Under the pieces are notes generated by a model. That model had not been told where the DNA came from and made no database searches. It saw nothing but the letters and a program-made list of their open reading frames with translations. DNA of 64,000 nt, taken from Ehretia macrophylla. Taxonomy: Eukaryota > Streptophyta > Magnoliopsida > Boraginales > Ehretiaceae. The DNA is taken from contig CM075764.1 of assembly GCA_037974665.1 (NCBI GenBank), positions 90,266,825 to 90,330,824 on the forward strand. The letters are read 5' to 3'. Below are positions 50,705 to 63,237 of the stretch, in pieces (the stretch's first letter is position 1; every line of letters starts with the position of its first letter). A program made the translations under genes and the position numbers.

Positions 50705-52700
50705 AATGCTATTGTGACATGATTCAATCACATTTTCCTTGGGTGAAGAATATTTTTGTAAAAAGGTATTGGAGAATCATGTTTTAACATCTTTGGTTCA
50801 AAGCATGACACGGATATTTAGCAGAGGCTTGGGTGCTGATACACATGCATGAACCTTAAACTCTTCTGTCGAACGCATACAAGAGATTCTCAATTTTTGA
50901 ATTGCAAGGCATATTAGCTTCTTAACTTCTTTGTAAATCAATTATATGACTAAGATCTGAGCTAGTAGGCATCAAAATCGACCAGCAATTGCGAATGGTA
51001 TTCTCAAAGCGATGAGATTTTTTAAGTCGACTCTTCGGGTGCACTATCTAATTGGCTTCCAATATATTTACTTCATTACCAAGGATTGAAAGGAAAGAAA
51101 GTAACTAGCCATTTGTTCTAGTGCTTTGATTCTTACTTTAGATACAAGAGATATCAAGTTTACAGTCCGTATATAATATTTTAAGTGATGTAAAATTAAT
51201 TAAACCTTCTTTAAATCCAAAAAGAATTAAAAGAAAATGGGAACTTAAAAGAAATTAAAAAGATAAATTTATTTGAGTACTTTAACTATAACTATTCACG
51301 TTTTAACCCTTTTCTGTTATGGTTTTTTTTTTCTTACATCATTCAACGGAATGGTTTAAATAAAATTATTTTGAAAAACTAATAGTGTTTTTAGGGAAAA
51401 AAATAATTTGGTAGTCAAAACAGGAACGGTACAATAGATTAATGACCCCTACACCAATTTACTTAGGGATAACAGTGAATCGGATATTTACGAAAAATGA
51501 AGTATTCAAAACTGAATCCGATTAACAAACCTCCAATCAAAACCACATCGGATATCCAACGGATTTCAAAATTGTTTACCAAAAGTGAATCCTATAAATG
51601 TTCGGACAGCCGTCAAATATCCAAATTCAAAAATTAAATAGTAAAACAACCTATGAAAATGTAAATAATTTTGTGTTTAGTCCCAAAAACGTGTAATTTT
51701 ACAAAGTATAAAAAATTAGATTAAATTGTAAAACAAGCTAAAATAAATTTTAAAAAATAGAAAATAATCACATTCTCTTGAGCATTTGACAATACATTCA
51801 AGGAGAAATATAAAGACATAAACGGATAAAAACCAAGCACAAATACTTTTAGAGATAGGAAAAAAAAACTTTGTTAAAGTTCTAGTCAGATCCATATAGA
51901 TTTACCTGCTATTAACACCAAGGCAAGATCTATCAGCAAAGTGAGTCCAACATAAAAGTACAACTTAGTTTTTAACTTTCGACATTAGATTCTGAAAAGA
52001 TCCATATATTTTTACTTGCTAGCAACAAACTGAATTCTACTTTTTTTTATTTGAAGTAGGGTGCGTCTCTGTGTAATCTTTGTGTATTGAGAGTGTGTGC
52101 ACAAAGAATGTGTGATCTTTGTGTGTCGACGGTGTGTGAACAACCTTAGGCCAAAAAAAAAGTGTGTGCACAACCATGAGTGTGAGAGAGTGTGTGTGTG
52201 ATCTTTGTCATTGTGGTGATTTTTGTGAGTTGAGAATGTGTACAACGTAAGTGTGAGAAAGTATGTGTTTTGAGTGAAGGAAAATTTAAAGTAGGGTAAA
52301 AGGGAAAGGGAAAAGGAAATGGATTTTATTGGGAGAAGAAAAAAGGAAATAGGGGAATCCAAGGTTAAAGGGAGAAATTGGTTTATTGTGAAATTTTATA
52401 GAGAATTGGTGTCGTTTTGACAATCACTTATACATATGTATACTGATATAGATAAATATATTAATAAATTAATTATCGGATTTCGCATTATCCATCAATT
52501 ATTTTTATAAAATTAAAACCTCTTGAATAATTCATCAGTAACTTTTTATAAAAATCAAACCCTCATAGATAGCCCATTGAATTTATTATCAGATTTGGAT
52601 TTATTATCAAATTATTTGTGGATCAAGTATCCACTAGTTTCGAATTTAAACATTATTCAATGCCATCCATAAATATACTCCTTAGAAAATTGTTATGATT
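50705..52700. other. No gene seen; GT-rich patch
   Basis: Anonymous AT-rich sequence. 52060-52270 is GT-rich with repeated GTGTGTGATCTTTGTGT-like text, which produces a low-complexity open frame on the minus strand that is not a gene. Around 51480-51640 and 52480-52640 there are GGATATCC/ATCGGATTT motifs in loose inverted arrangement. Confidence 0.45.
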
Positions 52701-52725
52701 AAGTTTGTCTGTCAAACGCATCACC

Positions 52726-52733
52726 TATAAAAA
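52726..52733 (+). promoter_or_regulatory. Candidate TATA box upstream of F-box gene
   Basis: TATAAAAA lies about 500 bases before the F-box ATG. If used, the leader would include the two pyrimidine tracts at 52803-52822 and 52968-53000. Position and motif only. Confidence 0.25.
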
Positions 52734-52778
52734 TCTCGAAAGTGTTGACTGTTGAGAGCAACAAATATGATGTTTCTT

Positions 52779-53035
52779 TTAATCGCTCCTTTTATGCTTT
52801 TCCTTTTTTTTTTTTTTTTTTCTTGGTGAAGCTATGCTTTTGCTTGAATGTTGTTTACCTTTCGTTTCTTTCCATTTATCGCTGCGGGTCTTTAAAAGAG
52901 AGGGTAGAGATCATGAGTTTTCTAATTTTCAGCCTAGAGGTAATCGCCTCCTTTTACGCTTTCGCTTCTTTTTTTTTTTCTTTTCTTTTCTTTTTTTCTT
53001 GGTCAACTTATGCTTCCGTTTGAACGTAGTTTATG
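52779..53035 (+). repeat. Direct repeat upstream of F-box gene
   Basis: Two diverged copies about 160 bases apart (52779-52852 and 52941-53033) share AATCGC-CCTTTTA-GCTTT, a long T tract, TTTCTTGGT and TATGCTT, then TTGAA-GT-GTTTA. The copies frame a short unrelated insert. Confidence 0.75.
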
Positions 53036-53228
53036 TGTCAGTGCTTATTCCATCATTTTTTTTTGTTTATAGATACGTTTCTTTATACTTTATCGCATGT
53101 AAGTTTGTTTTTACTCTGTTGATTCACTTGCAAAATTGGTGAGTGATTTGATATTATTCTTTAATGCGATATATCTATCATTACGAAAATTTTATATATC
53201 ACTACTAAAACCAAATCCCAACAACAAA

Positions 53229-54347
53229 ATGAAAAGCGACAATTTGCCAAAGGATGCAATGATGGAAATCTTGACAAGACTGCCCGCCAAATCTCTTCTG
53301 CGATGCAAATGTGTCTGCAAATCTTGGTGTAACCTCGTGGAAGACCCTGATTTCGTAGAAAAACATTACGAGATGAGAGCTTCTAGTACCCAAAGTAACT
53401 CTATCCTTGTAACCCGTTATCTCATACCTGAAGACGAGGAGGAATATGTTATGTTTTCTTTGCTTTATGATGAGCCGCCAAAAGGGATCCAATATTTAGA
53501 TCTTGACGGACCATTTGAGAGTAACTCAAGGGAAATATATGGAGTCAGAGGCGTATTTTGTGTTTCGTATTTAGATGAAAGTGAAATTCGTCACGCATAT
53601 CTTTGGAATCCTGCTACTAGAGAATACAAGTCCCTTCCCATTACGGATGATCCTGAAGCACCACCAAATGCATGCGTGTGGAAGTGTCATCTTGCATTGG
53701 GTTTTGATCACAAAACAAGTGACTACAAAGTGGTAAGAATTTGGACTTTTCACCACTTTCCAAAGGGCGATGTTCCCAAATATTATTCACACAAGGTAGA
53801 GGTATGCAGTCTAAGGGCTAGTAAATCTTGGAGGCATATTGATGCAGTTCCACCAGATATTTTATTAACAGAATCTGAATGTCATATATATCTAAAAGGG
53901 AAGTACTATTGGGAATCCATAATTAACTCTTCGCTCTGGAGCTTGATTTCATTTGATTTTGGCACTGAGGAATTTCAAATGTTACAATTACCTAATGATC
54001 CTATTGCAGAGGGTTCGGCTAGAATTCTGGTATTGAACAATACATTTGCTCTCGTAAGATTTACTAGTCCCACAAATAATAAACGTGTGGAGATTTGGTT
54101 GATGAATGAAGATGGTGACAACGTGTCTTGGGCTATGTATATGGCATTGGACACTGAATGGAAGGAGGAATGGACGGGTTTGGAGGCACTGGCATTTTTT
54201 AAGAATGATCATTTGCTTGTACAAACTGATGAGGGATTTTTATCTTTTAGTCTTAGTAGCAGCCAAGACAGTAAAGATCTTGACATTAAGTTCGATGCCC
54301 TCGAAGCACCGATCCTTTATAACGAGTGTCTAGTATTATTTGATTGA
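53229..54347 (+). CDS. F-box protein with F-box-associated domain
   Basis: This intact single-exon gene of 372 codons probably encodes a substrate receptor of an SCF E3 ubiquitin ligase, with the F-box binding SKP1/ASK. The F-box spans residues 5-45 (LPKDAMMEILTRLPAKSLLR, then CVCKSWCNLVEDPDFVEKH). The rest is an F-box-associated (FBA) domain: YLWNPATREYKSLP at 124-137, LALGFDHKTSDYKVVR at 155-170, then an SWRHID block and the W-L-M-NEDG segment, ending in LFD. Length and layout fit the large plant F-box/FBA family, which includes the S-locus F-box genes; specific target unknown. The frame is open upstream to an ATG at 53136, but the start at 53229 (AACAAAATGAAA) puts the F-box at the N-terminus as usual. 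No damage was seen. Intact but possibly lineage-specific, since its neighbours are all transposons. Confidence 0.93.
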   Translation: MKSDNLPKDAMMEILTRLPAKSLLRCKCVCKSWCNLVEDPDFVEKHYEMRASSTQSNSILVTRYLIPEDEEEYVMFSLLYDEPPKGIQYLDLDGPFESNSREIYGVRGVFCVSYLDESEIRHAYLWNPATREYKSLPITDDPEAPPNACVWKCHLALGFDHKTSDYKVVRIWTFHHFPKGDVPKYYSHKVEVCSLRASKSWRHIDAVPPDILLTESECHIYLKGKYYWESIINSSLWSLISFDFGTEEFQMLQLPNDPIAEGSARILVLNNTFALVRFTSPTNNKRVEIWLMNEDGDNVSWAMYMALDTEWKEEWTGLEALAFFKNDHLLVQTDEGFLSFSLSSSQDSKDLDIKFDALEAPILYNECLVLFD

Positions 54348-55403
54348 AAAAATAGAGCGTAACTACAATATTGAAAATTCTTCAATCATTTTGAATTGAT
54401 CGTCTGTTCTAGACATATGAGGTGAGTCCTCACAAGATGTGGTATCCACTTGTATGTGAGTGGACTGATAGTTAATCCGAGTCGACCAAAAAACTTCTCC
54501 ATACATCAATAGCTTGACCCTAGGTGCAGATAATTATTTCACAAAATCCAAAATGTTGTACACGTAGGCTTATATATCGTTTAGTTTAATCGATACCTTG
54601 TCTATATATTGAATTAGTCCGTGTTATTATTTTCTACCATCTCTTTATTATCACTTTATAATACTTCAGTCACATTATTCAATAAGCATCAATCTGGATA
54701 ATAGTTTCTCATCGTTTGTGATTGGATCCAACCAATTATTGTATCAACCAAACAATGTTCAAGATTCGTGGTTTCTCCACTTCTGAGGTCTAGTAACATT
54801 AATGTTTGACGATTATCTTCAAAATAAATCAATTTCTGATGGTCTATTGACAAATATTTATTCTACAACACTCAAAAATTGGGTGAAATGGTTGGACAAT
54901 AACATTTTATAATTAAAGATTTTGAGTTTAAACGTTATGGTTAGTCATCAACCAGTATGTCCACATTTTACTCATACAATGGCGTAGGACCAGCGATCAA
55001 AGCAATGGAACCCTTCAGCGTCGTCATCTGCGATACGGAGCATTTATCATCAATCAAAGCAAAATCCATCATTTTCTTGCCTTACCATCTTATGCCTTAT
55101 TCTTCATGGTAGAACTAAGATCAAGGGCACTAGAATTACATATCGACTTGTAATGTTAACTAATGGCATGTGAAAATTTGTACATCATCTCTCGTTTCGC
55201 GAGAATTTACGATTATGATGTAACCATTTTGGGTGATTGAAGTCAGGCTTCGTAGTGTTTGATTACGAAATGTATGTCTATATGTATAATCCCCCATTTT
55301 CTTGCCTTTCGATTTTCTACATACTAAAACTAAGACGAAAGGTGACATGCTTATATTAATGGCAGCTGCAAACATGTACAATTTTATAAATAGAGTTTGA
55401 ATG
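54348..55403. other. 3' flank of F-box gene; no other gene seen
   Basis: Contains the downstream region of the F-box gene. No second F-box copy, RNA gene or element end was recognised before the LTR sequence that starts at 55404. Confidence 0.45.
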
Positions 55404-55467
55404 TGTTAAGACAATTAAATTGATTGGGAATTAATTGGCTATGTTTTAGCAAAACTTTTGTGATTAC
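55404..55467 (+). repeat. Extra 64-bp copy of the element E LTR tip
   Basis: These 64 bases, TGTTAAGACAATTAAATTG onward, repeat the first 64 bases of the LTR that begins at 55468, with about two mismatches. They end in ATTAC, the likely target duplication if element E inserted into an older LTR of its own family. Confidence 0.85.
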
Positions 55468-56385
55468 TGTTAAGACAATTAAATTGATTGGGAATTAATT
55501 GGCTATATTTTAGCAAAACTTTTGTTATTACCATACTTGTGTTATTGCCTTGTGCAGGAAAAATATTATGGTATCTTACCATAATAGACAGAGCTTTGTG
55601 ATGATTAAGGAATCACATTAATTGTCTATTCATAAGGAAATAAAGAATAGGGTTTTGTGAGAAGATGCCTTTCTTGAAGCCCAAACTATGATGCCCTATA
55701 GCAGTCCAGTATATATACATATGGAAGAGGTCGCAGAAAGCTGAGGCAGTGAGCAGGCGGAAAGAAAGTGCAACAAAAGAATATAAATGAGTTCTATCCA
55801 TTGTTCATTGTCATGTTGCAATACGATCTGTGTTTAAGTCTTTGATTATATTAGTGTTGCAATTCAGTTTATTTTGACAACTTGTTGTGAGCATCATGTA
55901 TTAGTCCTTGAGTGATTAGATAGCTGTCTTTTCAATCATTCTTCGGGAGAAGGTGTAGTTTTCGGGAGAGAATATTGTAAGTTGAGGGAAACTCGCCAAA
56001 TCATATTTCACTAAGGAGTTCTTCATCAAGGCGTCAAAAGTTAAGAAGGAATCTTTACTTGTATAAGTCCGTTGGTGTCGTACCTTGTTCTTCCTTAGTG
56101 GATTGTTTTGTTGGACCAGGGATTGGTCCCGTAAACGTAGGCCGCACGGTCGAACCACATTAAAATCTTGGTGTTTTTTATTTCTGTTACAACTTTAAAT
56201 TATTCCGCTGTTGTGTATGTTATCTGTTTATGTTGCAACATTACGTGAAACCTATTATTAAGTTACCGTGACTGATCCAATGTTTTAGTTAATGTTACAA
56301 CATCATTTGTAACAGTTTTCTGGTCATACCACAAACTCAGTTAATTGATCAAATTATCCATACTTATACTGCCATAACTCTAACA
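55468..56385 (+). repeat. 5' LTR of copia element E
   Basis: 918 bp, TGTTAAGACA...CTCTAACA, followed after two bases by TGGCATCAAGAGCAGG, a variant of the Met-tRNA primer site. It matches the partial LTR at 63238-64000. Confidence 0.93.
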
Positions 56386-59300
56386 AGTGGCATCAAGAGC
56401 AGGTTACAAACTAATTCGGTTAGATTCTTGGGAGTTTTGAGTTCTTGTTTTGTAGAAATAGGTATAGACACTTTGCGTGATAGAGGCTCAATCACTAAAC
56501 CACCGCTGCTAGATGGTGCAAATTATTCATATTGGAAGGCTAGAATTAGGGCATTCTGTAAGTCGATTGATGAGAAGGCTTGGAGAGTGGTATTGACATG
56601 TTGGACAACTCCCACCACTACGGATACTCAAGGCAATATTGCAACAAAACCTGAAACAGAATGGACCAAGGAGGAAGATCAGTTGGCAAACTGGAACCCC
56701 AAGGCACTGAATGCGATTTTCAATACTGTTGATTTAAATCAATTCAAGCTAATCTCAACATGTGAATCTACTAAGGAAGCATAGGAGATACTGCAAACAG
56801 CATATGAAAGTACAACATTAGTCAGAAGATCTAAATTACAGATGCTAGCCACTAGGTTTGAAGAGCTGAGGATGCATGAGGATGAAACGATTGCTGAGTT
56901 TAATGCCAAACTGTGTGACATTGCTAATGAAGCTTTTGCTTTGGGAGAAAAGTATTCAGACTCTAAGCTGGTTAGGAAAACTTTGCGATCTCTCCCAAAC
57001 AAATTTAGAATGAAAGTTGCTACCATATAAGAATCAAAGAATGTTGATGAAATCAAGATTGATGAATTGATGGACTCACTTCAAACCTTTGAGATGAAGT
57101 TTAAACAAAAGAGAAAAGAGAAAAATATCGCATTCCAAGCAGAAGTCCAAAAGCAAGATGATTAAAGCTCTTACAATGATGAAGATGCAGAGATCACTGA
57201 ATCCTTAACATTAATCACAAAGAATTTTAACAAAGTGCTGAAAAACTGGAAGAAACAGAGAAGTGGATCAAGACTAGCGAATTTTGAAAGGAAGCAGATT
57301 GTTACAACAAATCCTGAGACATTCAGAAGACAAGATGGAAAGATGTTCGAGGGGAAAAAATGAAATAAAGGTATTCAGTGCAGGGAGTGCGAAAGATTTG
57401 GTCATATACAGGCTGAATGTGCAAATACCTTAAAGAAAAAGAACAGAGCCATGAATACCACTTGGAGTGATGAAGATTCAGATGACTCTTCTGAAAGTGA
57501 CCAGGGACATATCAGCAACTATGTTGCGTTCACTGTTGTAACATGACATAATGGCAGAGAGTCTGGTTCAGTAGATGTCGCGTCATTTGTTACAACAATG
57601 TCCACAACATGACATGTGCTATCAAATGATAGCAGCATGAATTCAGAAACAGATAGTGATGATGATACAAGGAGATGTACGAAAAATGGTTGACTGTATG
57701 CAAGAAGAATCAAGAGCTAAGAGAAAAGATCAATGAATTGGAGGAACAAAAAGCTGACTTAACAAAATCTGTGAGAAACCATCAGATCCAAGCAACCAAG
57801 AGTCAACTGAAGATTGAAGAGTTGCAACTGGAGCTGAAACAGACTCAACGAAATGTGAAGATGTTGAACTCAAGTACTTTGAAGCTTGATCATATGTTGT
57901 CAATTCAAAAGCCAAATGGAGATCATACTGGACTTGGGTTCCAAGAAGGTACTTCAACTGGTAAAACTATCTTTGTCAAAGAGACTGAGAAACCGAAGCT
58001 GGAACCGCATGTTGCAACATCTCCTTTGACAAAGGCAAAAATTTCAGAAGAAAAGCGAAAGAGATTTGTTCCAATCTGTCATTACTGTGGTGTTCTTGGA
58101 CACATCAGACCACGATGCTATATGTATATTGATCAGAAAAGAGGTATATTTGGAAATCTTTTCTTTTTTGGTAAGCCTAGGAAATCACCAAAAGTAAGGG
58201 TTGATGTGTCGCAACAGAACTTGAAACAAATCTGGGTAAGAAAATCTGTACACACTTGTCTAGTTGCTTACACCTTGTTACAAGCTTGTACCACTAACTC
58301 ATGGTATTTTAATAGTGGTTGTTCTAGACATATGTCAGGAGATTGTGGTGTGTTGACAAATTATCGAAGTTGTTCAGAAGGTCAAATAACTTTTGGTGAT
58401 GGTGAGAAATGTCGAGTTCTTGGAATATGAACTCTTGTTATTGAAGGTTTTTTAAGATTAAAGAAAGTTCTTCATGTTGAAGGGTTGTAAGCAAATCTCA
58501 TAAATATTAGTCGGTTGTGTGATCAAGAGTTGTTTGTTAAGTTCACCAAGGATGAGTGTCAAGTGTTTGATAAATCTAACTATTGTGTTCTTGCAGGAAC
58601 TAGATCGACAGACAATTGTTATATATTGACCTCACCATGGGCTCAAACTTTGTTGTGTCAAAATAATTTACTTGATAATGCTGAAATCTGGCACCAAAAG
58701 TTTGGTCATTTAAATTATAAAATGTTCAACAAGATTGTAAACACAGGAGCAGTGCGAGATATTCTAAAGTTGAATTGTAAAAAAATTGAAGATGTGCGGA
58801 CCATGTCAGATCGACAATCAGGTAAGGGAAACACATAAGATGTTGCAACATATCTCAACCAAAAGGACATTTGAACTGTTACATAAGGATCTTATGGGTC
58901 CAATGCAAACAGAAAGTATTGGTGGAAAAAGGTATGTTTTTATATGTGTTGATGATTTTTCTAGATACACTTGGGTAGATTTTATTAGAGAAAAATCTGA
59001 CACATTTGATGCATTAAAAAAATTGTGCTTAAGGTTAAAAACAGAGAAAAATTACAACATAGGAAAGTTTGTCAGAATAAAAAGTGATCATGGTAGGGAA
59101 TTTGAGAACTTTGCATTTTCTGAATTTTGCACTGAACAAGGCATCACCAAAAACACCACAACAAAATGGTATAATTGAAAGAAAAAATAGGGCTCTTCAG
59201 GAGATGACTCGAGTTATGCTTAATGAAAAGAACATCCCACATAGGTTTTGGACTGAAACAATTAATACAGCATGTCACACAATAAATCAAGTTTATCTTA

Positions 59301-61369
59301 AATCAGGTACATGCAAAACCCCATATGAAATCTGGAAAGGTAGGAAACCCTCACTCAATTACTCTCATGTTTTTGGAAGTGTGTACTATATTTTGAATGA
59401 TAGAGAGCAAAGAGGTAAGTTTGATGCAAAAAGTGAGAAATGAATTTTTCTTGGATATGCCAAAAATAGTCGAGCTTTTAGAGTGTTTAACTTGGCCACT
59501 AGAACTATTATGGAATCTGCTAATGTTGTGATTGATGATTTTTAACAGGTTGCAACAGATGCTCCAGAAGATGATGTTAACAGTATGGAAACCAATCCTT
59601 TTGTAGAAGATGTCGTGACAACAGGTGAAGCAACCAGCAACGATATTTCAGATGCTGGTGCAACTGGAGGTACAACAAATTTGGAAAAATTAAAAACTTT
59701 TGGAGGCAGCAATTTGTAGTCAAAAGCTCAGGAACCACTTGCTCATGTTCTCAAAAATCGCTCAACAAAAGATGTTATTGGCTCCATTCATGAATGGGTC
59801 AAAACTCGAGGTACGCCTAACATGAACTACAGGGAAATGGTGAGGTATATATGCTTTACCTCACAGTTTGAACCAAAAAATGTCAAAGAGGCCTTAGAAG
59901 ATGAATGTTGGGTTAATGCCATGCAGGAAGAATTAAATCAGTTTGTTAGAAATGATGTATGGACATTAGTGCCTAGGCCGAAAGACATAAATGTGATAGG
60001 AACAAAATGAATCTTCAAAAATAAAACTGATGAGTGTGGCAACATAATGAGAAATAAATCCAGGTTCGTTTCTCAAGGGTACACACAAGTAGAAGGTGTG
60101 GATTTTGATGAAACTTTTGCCCCAGTAGCAAGGCTTGAATCTATTAGGTTATTGTTGTCCATAGCATGCATGTTAGGGATAAGGCTTTACCAAATAGATG
60201 TAAAGAGTGCATTTTTAAATGAAGAAGCTTATGTTAAACAACCAAAAGGCTTTGAAGATCCACATTATCCCACATATGTGTATAAATGACAAAGACCTTG
60301 TATGGGTTGAAACAAGCCCCAAGAGCTTGGTACGAAAGATTGACCAAGTTTTTGCTTGAAAAAGGCTACAAGAGAGGGGGAGTTGATAAAACTCTATTCA
60401 TTAAAAAATTTGGTCCAAGAATTTTTGCACAAATTTATGTAGATGATATAGTTTTTGGTGCAACATCTAAAAACAAGGCTGATGAATTTGTGAAGCAAAT
60501 GAAGCATGAATTTGAAATAAACATGGTTGGTGAATTAACTTATTTTCTAGGTTTACAGGTTAAGTAATGTGAGAATGGTATTTTTATCTCACAAGAAAAA
60601 TATGCAAAAAACCTAGTTAAAAGGTCCCGACCAGAATCAGCAAAGCATATGGGAACACTCATGGGAACAAATGTTAACCTAACCAAGAATGAGAATGGAA
60701 AATTAGTTGATGAAACTCTCTATAGAAGCATGATTTGAAGCTTGTTGTATCTTATAGCAAGCAGACCTAACATTTGTTTTAGTGTTGTTGTGTGCTAGAT
60801 ATCAATCCAACCCAAAGGAGTCACACTTAATTGCAGTTAAACACATTATAAGATATATAAGATTATGGTATTTGGTACACAAATGATACTAATGCAAATC
60901 TTGCTAGTTTTAGTGATGCTAATTGGGCAGAAAATGCAGATGACGGGAAGAGCACAACTGGAGGTTGTTTCTATGTTAGAAACAATCTTGTGTCTTGGTA
61001 CATTAAAAAGTAAAATGCGATCTCTTTGTCAACTGCTGAGGTTGAGTACATAGTTGTTGGAAGTTGTTGCACTCAACTATTGTGGATATAGCAAATGTTA
61101 GAAGACTATGGTATTGAACAGGGAGTTTTAACTATTTTTTGTGATAATACTAATGTCATAAACATTTCTAAAAACCATGTTCAACATTCACGAACTAAGT
61201 ACATTGATATACGACACCATTTTATTCGTGAACTTGTTGAAACAAAAAAGGTTGTTCTAGAATATGTTGCAACAGAACATCAGCTAACAAACATTTTCAC
61301 TAAGGCACTTCACTCTGTGAGATTTGAAGTTTTGAGAAAACCTATTGGTATTTGTACCAATTAATGTTG

Positions 61370-63237
61370 ACATATACATTGAAACATGAAAGTGATAAGT
61401 CTCAAGAGATGTGAAACTTGAATAATTAAATTAACTTGAGATTTATTATTTGAACCATACTTTCTGTGCAAACTATATTTTGATCTGATTGAGAAACTAA
61501 TTTTAATGGTTTGCAAGTGCAGGAATTTGAACTTCCTAGTGACTCTGGATATAAAGAGAAGTCTCTTTATCCATTCATGTACTCTATTCACGCATGAAAG
61601 AGAAAAAGATATAAAAAAAACAAAAGCAAGAAAAAAAACAAAAAAAGGAGAGAAAGTGGAGACTGAAAAAAGCTACCTAGACCAGATTGAAGGTTCTAGA
61701 GTGAATGGTACCAAGTCCAATATTCATTTGAAAAAAAAAAAATTGCAATGGGATTAGACGATCAAGTTGTTTGAACAGGTTGTTTTAAATTCTAAATCTT
61801 GCAAATCCTGATTCTGAGGAATTTCAAGAAATATCTTTATATAGATTTCACAAACACACATGGTTCAAGTTATAAATTCTTGTGTGATTTAAGTATTGAA
61901 TAAATCTAATTTCTTGTTGATGAAATCACAATCAATGTGGATTTTATGTGACATTTATTTTTCGTGTTTAAGAAATAATTCATAAATATAAGTGCTTAAG
62001 TATCTGATTGGTGAAGTTATGTTGCAACATGTACTGAAACAACCCACCTCACTAAACTTATCCAGCTTAGATCTTTGGTGTTTTAATTGCTCAAAAGGCT
62101 GTCCATGACCGGGTTGAACCCCTTGTGAAGTTGTCATCTCCATTACATTTTTTCTCACAAGGTTTTGTAGGGTCAACATAAAGTTGATATTCAGGGGGAG
62201 CCTTGAGCTGAAGGCAATGTTGGACCAGCTTTTACTACTGTTGCGTTGTTGTAACAAGTGCAGCAACTTCAGAATGAAGTCCATGAGCTGCGCAACGCTC
62301 AAGCCACTGTTAAAGCCAGTCAGTAGAAGATAATGGCTGACCTTGAGAGGTTCATGGAAGGACAACAAACCCTACTTGATTTCGTCTCCAAATCCACTGC
62401 TTAAATGTTCATTTGCTTGATGATTATTGCTCTGATACTTTACAGGTTTCAAAGTTTTATAGTTTACTATGTTGATCTACTCTGGGTCCATGTTTTTGTT
62501 TGCTGATTTCTGTTAAGTACTTTGGTCTGGTACTTTGCATTTCTACTTTGGTTTCTTTTGACAAATGAAGAGATGGACTATCACAAGACAATGGTTTGAT
62601 GTTTGGTTTGATGTTTTATGTTTTGAAGCTTTGCGTTACATTGCTTATTTTGATGATTGACCTAGCTAGTTGTCTTCCAAATCATGATGTCTTTCCTCTT
62701 GATACATTGGGTTGATGAGCTATTTTTTCACTATGTTTACTACTTTCTTTCATATGGATGCTGTGTTGATGAACTATTTTTTCAATATGTTTACTACTTT
62801 ATTTAATATAGAGGCTGTGTTGATACACTACATTGTGTTGCCTTGCCCTCTTGTCTCTGTTTGGAAAAACGGGGGAGAATATGCTGTTGCTTATTACTTG
62901 CTGTTGTTGCTGCTATTGATTTTGCTATGACTTGCTGCGTCTTATTTCCTTATTTTTATATTGTCTGTGATGTTACATTGACTGTTGCAATAGGGTCACC
63001 AGCTTTCCAACAAGATCATTGTGCTCTGATACTTTCTTGTCTGTTTGTGATATTCCCTTGACTATTGCAACAGGGTCACCAGCTTTGCAGGGTCATTATC
63101 TTTGCTGCTCTGATACTTTTTTATATGTGTTTCTATGATGTTATACTAACTGTTTTGAATTGAACTTGAGCGTTTGTACAGTATAATGATACCAGAGTTT
63201 TGCCAAAACAAAGCCAAAATGAGATATTGTTAAGGTA
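61370..63237 (+). other. Region between pol and 3' LTR of element E
   Basis: SIRE-lineage elements carry an extra region here that sometimes encodes an env-like protein. What can be read is a short coiled-coil-like stretch (about 62250-62400: LQNEVHELRNAQATVKASQ, MADLERFMEGQQTLLDF). Two tandem repeats follow: about 54-bp units at 62712-62820 and about 78-bp units at 62980-63120, with TTGCAA-AGGGTCACCAGCTTT and CTCTGATACTTT in each. No membrane-protein ORF of meaningful length is recognisable. Confidence 0.55.

Noticed and set aside
52012-52362. 116-codon minus-strand ORF rich in His, Ser and Thr
   Set aside because: Produced by GT-rich low-complexity DNA; no domain and no coding character.
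51470-52650. Loose inverted arrangement of GGATAT/ATCGGATT motifs, possible transposon
   Set aside because: The arms do not align well enough by eye to define ends.
62712-62930. Hydrophobic 72-codon ORF with a run of Leu, possible envelope-type membrane segment
   Set aside because: It is largely made of the 54-bp tandem repeat and is too short to support an envelope claim.
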